Shown here: in pieces, positions 7,759 to 12,075 of the stretch
Numbering within the stretch: position 1 is the stretch's first letter
Layout: the number at the start of each line of letters is the position of its first letter
Assembly: GCA_946482335.1 (NCBI GenBank)
Contig: CAMLRG010000160.1
Location: 1 to 12,075 of the forward strand
DNA: 12,075 nucleotides
Source of the DNA: an uncultured Duganella sp.
GTDB lineage: Bacteria; Pseudomonadota; Gammaproteobacteria; Burkholderiales; Burkholderiaceae
Direction: 5' to 3'
The notes under the pieces: model-generated
What the model saw: only the letters and a program-made list of their open reading frames with translations
Databases searched by the model: none
Told to the model about the DNA's origin: nothing
Made by a program: the position numbers and the translations under genes

Positions 7759-8931
7759 TCAGCCGGCGATGATGCGTTCCGCAGCGGCCCGCGCCAGCGC
7801 ATCCTGCGCCATCACGGCTTCGATGCTGCTGGCCGCACCGTGCGGCAACTCGTCCATCACTTGTGCGATCACGCGGTCGATGCAGCGGAAACCGATCCGC
7901 TCGTCGAGGAAGGCTTGCACCGCCACTTCGTTGGCAGCGTTCAGCAGGGCCGGCGCGGTGCCACCGGCGCGCAAGGCTTCATAGGCCAGGGCCAGGCAGG
8001 GGAAGCGGTTGAAGTCCGGCTTTTCGAACTGCAGGGTGCCCACCTGGGTCAGGTCCAGCTGGGCCACGCCGGAAGCGATGCGCTCGGGATAGGCCAGCGC
8101 GTGCGCGATCGGGGTGCGCATGTCGGGGTTGCCCAGTTCCGCCAGCACCGAACCGTCGTTGTAGGACACCATGGAGTGGATCACCGATTGCGGGTGGATC
8201 ACCACTTCGATCTGTGCGGCCGCTGCGCCGAACAGCCAATGGGCCTCGATCACTTCCAGGCCCTTGTTCATCATGGTCGCGGAATCGACCGAGATCTTGC
8301 GGCCCATGACCCACTTGGGATGCTTGCAGGCTTCGTCCGGCGTCACGTTTTCCAGCGTGGCGACGTCGCGCTTGAGGAAAGGGCCGCCGGAAGCGGTCAA
8401 CAGGATCTTGGTGACGCCGGCTGCAGCCGGGACCCGGCCATAGCCTTGCGGCAGGCACTGGAAGATCGCATTGTGTTCGGAGTCGATCGGCAGCAGCACG
8501 GCGCCGCTGCCGGCCACGGCATCCATGAACAGCTGGCCGGACATGACCAGCGCTTCCTTATTGGCCAGCATGACTTTCTTGCCGGCGCGGGCGGCCGCCA
8601 GGGTCGGCGCCAGGCCGGCGGCGCCGACGATGGCAGCCATCACGGCATCGGTCTCGGGGGCGGCGGCGACCGCACACAGGGCAGCCTCGCCCCACTCCAC
8701 TTCCGTCTTGCAGCCGGCGGCGCGCAGCAAGGCGCCCAGCTGGTCGGCCGCGGCGGCGCTGCCCACCACGGCGCGCGCCGGGCGGAACTGGATGCACTGC
8801 GCCGCCAGTTCTTCGACCCGGCTATGGGCGGTCAGCGCATGGACGGCGTAGCGGCCGGGATGGCGCGCGATGACGTCCAGGGTGGAGACGCCGATGGAAC
8901 CGGTGGCGCCGAGGATGGTAATGCGTTGCAT
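7759..8931 (-). CDS. dxr: 1-deoxy-D-xylulose-5-phosphate reductoisomerase Dxr
   Basis: Dxr (IspC) converts 1-deoxy-D-xylulose 5-phosphate to 2-C-methyl-D-erythritol 4-phosphate with NADPH, the committed step of the MEP isoprenoid pathway and the target of fosmidomycin. The 390-residue product (E. coli 398) begins with the nucleotide-binding motif ILGATGSIG at 6-14. LANKEALV at 122-129, PIDSEHNA at 148-155 (metal ligands Asp150 and Glu152) and [15 protein letters not shown] at 212-226 (Glu226 aligns with E. coli Glu231) complete the active site. The ATG at 8931 has an AAGGA five bases upstream that overlaps the cdsA stop codon, a strong Shine-Dalgarno. The gap to cdsA is eight bases. Its place between cdsA and rseP is the arrangement typical of betaproteobacteria; in E. 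coli dxr lies between frr and uppS (ispU). Its product feeds the prenyl diphosphates used by UppS, encoded two genes upstream. Confidence 0.98.
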   Translation of the reverse strand: MQRITILGATGSIGVSTLDVIARHPGRYAVHALTAHSRVEELAAQCIQFRPARAVVGSAAAADQLGALLRAAGCKTEVEWGEAALCAVAAAPETDAVMAAIVGAAGLAPTLAAARAGKKVMLANKEALVMSGQLFMDAVAGSGAVLLPIDSEHNAIFQCLPQGYGRVPAAAGVTKILLTASGGPFLKRDVATLENVTPDEACKHPKWVMGRKISVDSATMMNKGLEVIEAHWLFGAAAAQIEVVIHPQSVIHSMVSYNDGSVLAELGNPDMRTPIAHALAYPERIASGVAQLDLTQVGTLQFEKPDFNRFPCLALAYEALRAGGTAPALLNAANEVAVQAFLDERIGFRCIDRVIAQVMDELPHGAASSIEAVMAQDALARAAAERIIAG

Positions 8932-8936
8932 GGAAT

Positions 8937-8941
8937 TCCTT
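8937..8941 (-). promoter_or_regulatory. Ribosome binding site of dxr
   Basis: AAGGA on the minus strand, five bases before the dxr ATG. Its first two A bases are the last two bases of the cdsA TAA stop codon, so termination on cdsA and initiation on dxr occur at the same place. Confidence 0.7.
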
Positions 8942-9782
8942 AAAACAGCCTCGGGGTGATCAAGGCGGCGATGGGCAGCACCGGCACCAGCGCGTCGATA
9001 CGGTCAAGCACGCCGCCGTGGCCAGGCAGCAGGTTGCTGCTGTCCTTCATGCCGGCGCGGCGTTTGAGCATGGATTCGAACAGGTCGCCGACGATCGAGG
9101 CGACCACGATCAGGACCAGCACGGCCAGCATGACGCCCCAGCCCATGCGCCCGGCCAGGCGCACCGCGAAGGTGTCCTGCAGCAGCGGCACCGATGGCGC
9201 CAGCAGCACGGTGGCCCCGGCCAGCAGCAGCACCGACAGCATGCCGCCCACCGCGCCTTCCCAGGACTTGCCCGGCGAAATGCTGGGCGCCAGCTTGTGC
9301 TTGCCGAACGCCTTGCCCGAGAAATAGGCGAAAATGTCGGCCGCCCACACCACCGCCATCACCGACAGCAGGTAGACCGGGCCGCGCGCAAACAGCAGCA
9401 GGATGGCGACGAAGCAGGACACCAGGGTCACCACGTACACCATGCTCAGCAAGGTATTGCCCATGCCTTCGAAGGGCGGCAAGCCCAGCTTGAGCGAAGG
9501 TGCGAAGCGGATCAGCCAGATGGCGGTGCCGATCGCCAGCCAGAAGGTGGTCGACTTTTCGGTCGCGCCGCCGCTGAAGTAGAAGGCGAAGACGAACATC
9601 GCCGTCCAGACGGCAGCCGTGATGACGGGCGCCGGATTCTTGAACAGGCGGAACGCTTCCCAGGCCGCGGCGGCGAAGAAGATGGCTACCACCACGTCCA
9701 CCGCCGGCTGGTAGCCGGAAAACAGGACGGGCAGCAGGACCGCCAACAGCAGGACGGCGGTGATCACGCGGGTTTTCAGCAT
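8940..9782 (-). CDS. cdsA: Phosphatidate cytidylyltransferase CdsA
   Basis: CdsA makes CDP-diacylglycerol from CTP and phosphatidic acid in the inner membrane, the precursor of phosphatidylethanolamine, phosphatidylglycerol and cardiolipin. The 280-residue product (E. coli 285) is strongly hydrophobic, with about eight predicted membrane segments beginning at residues 5-22. The complete CDP-diacylglycerol synthase signature lies at 237-263: Ser237, Lys240-Arg241, Lys246-Asp247, then PGHGG at 253-257 and DRID at 260-263. [12 protein letters not shown] at 169-180 is a second conserved region. The ATG at 9782 is five bases after the uppS stop. Only a weak purine-rich stretch precedes it, so translation is probably coupled to uppS. 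Fusion with, or replacement by, another CDP-alcohol enzyme is not suggested. Confidence 0.97.
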   Translation of the reverse strand: MLKTRVITAVLLLAVLLPVLFSGYQPAVDVVVAIFFAAAAWEAFRLFKNPAPVITAAVWTAMFVFAFYFSGGATEKSTTFWLAIGTAIWLIRFAPSLKLGLPPFEGMGNTLLSMVYVVTLVSCFVAILLLFARGPVYLLSVMAVVWAADIFAYFSGKAFGKHKLAPSISPGKSWEGAVGGMLSVLLLAGATVLLAPSVPLLQDTFAVRLAGRMGWGVMLAVLVLIVVASIVGDLFESMLKRRAGMKDSSNLLPGHGGVLDRIDALVPVLPIAALITPRLF

Positions 9783-9787
9783 GGTTC

Positions 9788-10537
9788 TTAGCTCTTCTGG
9801 GCCACCTGGTCGCCGGTGCGGCCAAAGCGGCGTTCACGGCCCTGGTAGGAGGCGATGGCCTCGTCCAGGCGGTCGGCATTGAAGTCGGGCCAGTAGGTAT
9901 CGGTGAAGTACAGCTCCGTATAGGCCAATTGCCACAGCAGGAAATTGGAGATGCGCTCTTCGCCGCCCGTGCGGATGAACAAGTCCGGCTCCGGTGCGTA
10001 TGCCATCGACAGGTAGGGCGCCAGCTGCTCTTCGGAGAAGTCGGTCGTGCCGGGATGCTCGGCCACCATTTTGCCGATCGCTTGCATGATATCCCAGCGG
10101 CCGCCATAGTTGGCGCACACGGTGACCGTCATGCGGGTATTGTTGGCGGTCTTGCGCTCGGCATTGGCGATCATGTCCTGCAGCTTGGGGTCGAAGCGCG
10201 CCAGGTCGCCCACCACTTTCAGGCGAATATTGTTCGCATGCATCTTCGACACCTCGCGCTCCAGGGCGGTCACGAAGAGCTTCATCAGCAGCGAAACCTC
10301 TTCCTCCGGCCGGCGCCAGTTCTCGGAGCTGAACGCGAAGACCGTCAGGTACTCGATGCCGCGCAGGGCGCAGGCTTCAACCACGGTGCGCACCGCTTCC
10401 ACGCCTTTGACGTGGCCCGCCACGCGCGGCAGGAAACGCTTGGTGGCCCAGCGCCCGTTGCCGTCCATGATGATAGCCAGGTGGCGGGGCACCTTGGGCG
10501 CATCGGGGACCGCGGTTGTCGAACTCGAATATTTCAT
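9788..10537 (-). CDS. uppS: Isoprenyl transferase UppS (undecaprenyl diphosphate synthase)
   Basis: UppS is a cytosolic cis-prenyltransferase that extends farnesyl diphosphate with eight isopentenyl units to make undecaprenyl diphosphate, the carrier lipid for peptidoglycan, O-antigen and other surface polymers. The 249-residue product (E. coli 253) carries the family motifs in order: IMDGNGRWA at 23-31 with the Mg-binding Asp25, FSSENW at 69-74, and [15 protein letters not shown] at 189-203 running into AYTELYFT at 205-212. The first 17 residues are polar and variable, so the exact start is slightly uncertain; the ATG at 10537 is the best candidate, though no good Shine-Dalgarno precedes it. 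The 82-base gap to frr is the largest between genes in the window and holds a terminator-like hairpin whose T-run ends only 12 bases before this start. Confidence 0.97.
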   Translation of the reverse strand: MKYSSSTTAVPDAPKVPRHLAIIMDGNGRWATKRFLPRVAGHVKGVEAVRTVVEACALRGIEYLTVFAFSSENWRRPEEEVSLLMKLFVTALEREVSKMHANNIRLKVVGDLARFDPKLQDMIANAERKTANNTRMTVTVCANYGGRWDIMQAIGKMVAEHPGTTDFSEEQLAPYLSMAYAPEPDLFIRTGGEERISNFLLWQLAYTELYFTDTYWPDFNADRLDEAIASYQGRERRFGRTGDQVAQKS

Positions 10538-10549
10538 ATCTGTTTACTG

Positions 10550-10591
10550 AAAAACCAAAAAACCGGGGTCTGACCCTGAGGGTCAGACCCC
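10550..10591 (-). terminator. Intrinsic-terminator-like hairpin between frr and uppS
   Basis: On the minus strand a perfect 12-bp GC-rich stem (arms 10580-10591 and 10565-10576, loop TCA at 10579-10577) is followed by GG, six T, GG and five T (10564-10550). This is the form of a Rho-independent terminator for transcription coming from frr. On the plus strand no T-run follows, so it reads in one direction only. It is followed after only 12 bases by the uppS ATG, with no visible promoter or space for one between them, so full termination would silence uppS and the genes after it unless they are transcribed from a promoter inside frr. A leaky terminator, an attenuator or an mRNA-stabilising hairpin is equally possible. 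The stem arms belong to the repeat family described separately. Confidence 0.5.
10565..10591. repeat. Inverted pair of GGGGTC-N-GACCC elements
   Basis: Positions 10565-10576 read GGGGTCTGACCC and 10580-10591 are its exact reverse complement, separated by TGA. Each arm is itself nearly palindromic (GGGTC and GACCC around one central base), so the structure is nested. The stretch 10560-10576 matches 12059-12075 at 16 of 17 positions, the one difference being the central T or A. I see the element only in intergenic gaps in this window. Confidence 0.8.
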
Positions 10592-10619
10592 TGCCGTTGC
10601 TTAGGTTTTCGTCCGGCCA

Positions 10620-11180
10620 TTAAACGGTCAGGACTTCTTTCTCTTTTTCGGCGACGGTCTTGTCGATGTCGGCGATGAACTTGTCGGTCAGCTTCTGGAC
10701 TTCGTCGGCGGCGCGGCGCTCTTCGTCTTCCGAAATGGCCTTGTCTTTCACCAGCTTCTTCAAGCTCTCGTTGGCGTCGCGGCGGATATTGCGCACGGCG
10801 ACCTTGGCGTCTTCACCCTCGCCTTTGCACAGCTTGACCATCTCCTTGCGGCGCTCTTCGTTCAGCGGCGGGGTCGGCACGCGGATGGTGTCGCCCTGCG
10901 AGGCCGGGTTCAGGCCCAGGTCGGCGTCGCGGATCGCCTTCTCGATGGCGGCGCCCATCTTCTTTTCAAACGGGGTCACGCCGATAGTGCGGGCATCGAC
11001 CAGGGTCAGGTTGGCCACCTGGTTGAGCGGAGTCGGGTTGCCGTAGTAATCGACCGTCACATGGTCCAGGATGCCGACGTGGGCACGGCCGGTGCGCACC
11101 TTGGCCAGGTCGGCCTTGAGCGTGTCCAACGATTTGACCATGCGGTCCTGAGTATTTTTCTTAATGTCAGCGATAGACAT
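10620..11180 (-). CDS. frr: Ribosome recycling factor
   Basis: RRF acts with EF-G to split the 70S post-termination complex so that ribosomes can be reused. The 186-residue product (E. coli 185) shows VRTGRAH at 28-34, [14 protein letters not shown] at 44-57, DLGLNP at 87-92, and the helix [11 protein letters not shown] at 128-138. Arg130 and Arg133 match E. coli Arg129 and Arg132, which are important for ribosome binding. The C-terminal helix [20 protein letters not shown] is standard for the family. The ATG at 11180 has AGGAG seven bases upstream, a strong Shine-Dalgarno suited to a highly expressed gene. It follows pyrH by 33 bases, an arrangement widespread in bacteria (usually rpsB-tsf-pyrH-frr). 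Confidence 0.98.
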   Translation of the reverse strand: MSIADIKKNTQDRMVKSLDTLKADLAKVRTGRAHVGILDHVTVDYYGNPTPLNQVANLTLVDARTIGVTPFEKKMGAAIEKAIRDADLGLNPASQGDTIRVPTPPLNEERRKEMVKLCKGEGEDAKVAVRNIRRDANESLKKLVKDKAISEDEERRAADEVQKLTDKFIADIDKTVAEKEKEVLTV

Positions 11181-11187
11181 TCTTGCT

Positions 11188-11192
11188 CTCCT
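11188..11192 (-). promoter_or_regulatory. Ribosome binding site of frr
   Basis: AGGAG on the minus strand, seven bases before the frr ATG at 11180. It is one of the strongest Shine-Dalgarno matches in the window. Confidence 0.8.
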
Positions 11193-11213
11193 GTTGCAAT
11201 TACTTGAATTATT

Positions 11214-11930
11214 TTAAACGTGAACCAGTGTACCCTCTTCCTCGCCCATAATCACGTTCATCAACGCGCCAGGCTTGGTAATGGAGAACACTTTGATCGG
11301 CAGCTTCTGGTCGCGGCACAGCGCAAAGGCGGTGGCGTCCATGACTTGCAGGTGTTTGGCGATGGCTTCGTCGAAGCTGATTTTCTGGTACAGGGTGGCG
11401 TTCGGGTCCTTTTTCGGGTCGGCGGTGTAGACGCCATCGACCTTGGTGGCCTTCAGCACGATTTCCGCGCTCATTTCCGAACCGCGCAATGCCGCTGCGG
11501 TGTCGGTGGTGAAGAACGGGTTGCCGGTGCCGGCCGCGAAGATGACGACCTTGCCCTCTTCCAGGTATTGCAGCGCCTTCGGGCGCACATAAGGCTCGAC
11601 CACTTGCTCGATGCCGATCGCCGACATCACGCGCGCAGTGACGCCGACGTGCTTCATGGCATCGGCCAGGGCCAGTGCATTCATCACGGTGGCCAGCATG
11701 CCCATGTAGTCGGCGGTGGCACGGTCCATACCTTGCGCGCCAGGCGCCACGCCACGGAAGATGTTGCCGCCGCCAATGACGACCGCCAGTTCAACGCCCA
11801 GCTTTGCGACTTCGGCCACGTCCGCCACCATGCGTTCGATGGTGCCGCGATTGATGCCGTACGGATCGTCACCCATCAGGGCTTCGCCGGACAATTTCAG
11901 GAGGACGCGCTTGAAGGCTGGTTTTGACAT
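11214..11930 (-). CDS. pyrH: Uridylate kinase PyrH (UMP kinase)
   Basis: PyrH phosphorylates UMP to UDP with ATP in pyrimidine nucleotide synthesis. It is a hexamer of the amino-acid kinase fold, allosterically controlled by GTP and UTP in the family. The 238-residue product (E. coli 241) has LLKLSGEAL at 10-18 (Lys12), [10 protein letters not shown] at 51-60, [18 protein letters not shown] at 68-85, [13 protein letters not shown] at 134-146, and [10 protein letters not shown] at 163-172. The frame is open seven codons further to 11951, but the ATG at 11930 is chosen because AAGGAG stands nine bases before it and the product then begins as in relatives (short polar lead, then [11 protein letters not shown]). 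In many bacteria tsf lies upstream; here the window ends first. UDP from this step leads to UTP and so to the UDP-GlcNAc used by LpxA, although the linkage to envelope genes is most simply an inherited gene order. Confidence 0.98.
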   Translation of the reverse strand: MSKPAFKRVLLKLSGEALMGDDPYGINRGTIERMVADVAEVAKLGVELAVVIGGGNIFRGVAPGAQGMDRATADYMGMLATVMNALALADAMKHVGVTARVMSAIGIEQVVEPYVRPKALQYLEEGKVVIFAAGTGNPFFTTDTAAALRGSEMSAEIVLKATKVDGVYTADPKKDPNATLYQKISFDEAIAKHLQVMDATAFALCRDQKLPIKVFSITKPGALMNVIMGEEEGTLVHV

Positions 11931-11939
11931 GAGCTGGGG

Positions 11940-11945
11940 CTCCTT
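11940..11945 (-). promoter_or_regulatory. Ribosome binding site of pyrH
   Basis: AAGGAG on the minus strand, nine bases before the ATG at 11930. It overlaps the region that would be coding if translation began at the upstream in-frame ATG at 11951, and so argues for the shorter PyrH. Confidence 0.8.
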
Positions 11946-11979
11946 TTTCAATGTTTTGTTCGGTGAGGCTTCGGCGGCA

Positions 11980-11985
11980 ATGATA
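11980..11985 (-). promoter_or_regulatory. Possible -10 element of a pyrH promoter
   Basis: TATCAT on the minus strand matches TATAAT at five of six bases, about 50 bases before the pyrH start. The best -35-like hexamer, TTAACG, is 20 bases upstream, too far and too poor to convince. A single such hexamer can occur by chance, so this is only a candidate. Confidence 0.2.
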
Positions 11986-12014
11986 ACGGAATTACCACAG
12001 CCCGCCGTTAAATT

Positions 12015-12041
12015 CCTGTTTGCAAGCCTTAAAACAGGCTT
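12015..12041 (-). promoter_or_regulatory. Overlapping inverted repeats upstream of pyrH
   Basis: Two inverted repeats share bases. One pairs 12024-12029 with 12036-12041 (AAGCCT and AGGCTT, six-base loop); the other pairs 12015-12021 with 12032-12038 (CCTGTTT and AAACAGG, ten-base loop). They cannot form together because 12024-12029 lies in the loop of the second, and 12036-12038 is used by both. This resembles an attenuator-type switch or an operator, but no T-run follows either hairpin on the minus strand. The rest of the 11931-12075 non-coding stretch holds the pyrH ribosome binding site, a weak -10-like hexamer and the repeat at the window end. Confidence 0.3.
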
Positions 12042-12058
12042 AACAAAGCAAAACCGGC

Positions 12059-12075
12059 AAACCGGGGTCAGACCC
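12059..12075. repeat. GGGGTC-N-GACCC element, upstream of pyrH, cut by window end
   Basis: Positions 12064-12075 read GGGGTCAGACCC, preceded by AAACC as in the frr-uppS gap copy. The window ends here, so it cannot be seen whether a second inverted arm follows. It lies about 130 bases before the pyrH start. Confidence 0.7.

Noticed and set aside
6530..7984. Plus-strand open frame of 484 codons opposite rseP and the end of dxr
   Set aside because: It is antisense to RseP and Dxr with intact active-site motifs, and its product is His/Gly/Ala-rich without a known fold; the frame openness follows from GC-rich third positions.
12052..12063. CCGG-four base-CCGG hairpin near the right edge, considered as the terminator of an upstream gene
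   Set aside because: The stem is only four base pairs and the following T-run on the minus strand is four bases, too weak to call; the upstream gene is outside the window.
1..12075. Search for a new defence, mobile or biosynthetic system
   Set aside because: All twelve genes are intact members of well-known envelope or translation families in a conserved order; no unknown gene, insertion sequence, CRISPR-like array or composition break was seen.

Overview
The window is a housekeeping cell-envelope gene block from a high-GC Gram-negative bacterium, most likely a betaproteobacterium of the Oxalobacteraceae (Massilia/Duganella/Janthinobacterium type). The reasons are the gene order (pyrH-frr-uppS-cdsA-dxr-rseP-bamA-skp-lpxD-fabZ-lpxA-lpxB, with dxr between cdsA and rseP instead of next to frr as in E. 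coli), the character of the proteins, and the GGGGTC-N-GACCC intergenic repeats. The family assignment is inference; no rRNA or other taxonomic marker is present.

All twelve genes lie on the minus strand and are read from high to low coordinates. Right part (about 10.6-12.07 kb): a 145-base non-coding stretch, then pyrH (UMP kinase) and frr (ribosome recycling factor). Middle: an 82-base gap with a perfect 12-bp inverted repeat followed by a T-rich run on the coding strand, then uppS, cdsA, dxr and rseP (isoprenoid carrier lipid, phospholipid precursor, MEP pathway, intramembrane protease). Left part: bamA and skp (outer-membrane protein assembly), then lpxD, fabZ, lpxA and lpxB (lipid A and fatty acid synthesis). 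From uppS to lpxB the genes are separated by at most 43 bases. Two pairs overlap: lpxD/fabZ by 4 bases and lpxA/lpxB by 17. This fits one long transcription unit.

Together the genes make the undecaprenyl carrier for peptidoglycan and O-antigen, CDP-diacylglycerol for phospholipids, acylated UDP-GlcNAc and lipid A disaccharide for LPS, and the machinery that inserts outer-membrane proteins, plus the protease central to the envelope stress response. FabZ dehydrates the same 3-hydroxyacyl-ACP pool that LpxA and LpxD draw on, so the four-gene end of the block sits at the branch between phospholipid and LPS synthesis.

Every gene looks intact and canonical, and I found no new multi-gene system. 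The points worth a second look are non-coding or fine-grained: a family of near-palindromic GGGGTC-N-GACCC elements in three intergenic gaps (both window edges and the frr-uppS gap), the terminator-like form of the central copy only 12 bases before uppS, alternative hairpins upstream of pyrH, a methionine at the LpxA acyl-length ruler position that predicts C10 selectivity, and a TTG start for skp. No rRNA, tRNA, CRISPR array, insertion sequence or prophage gene is visible. No stretch over 300 bases lacks a gene.
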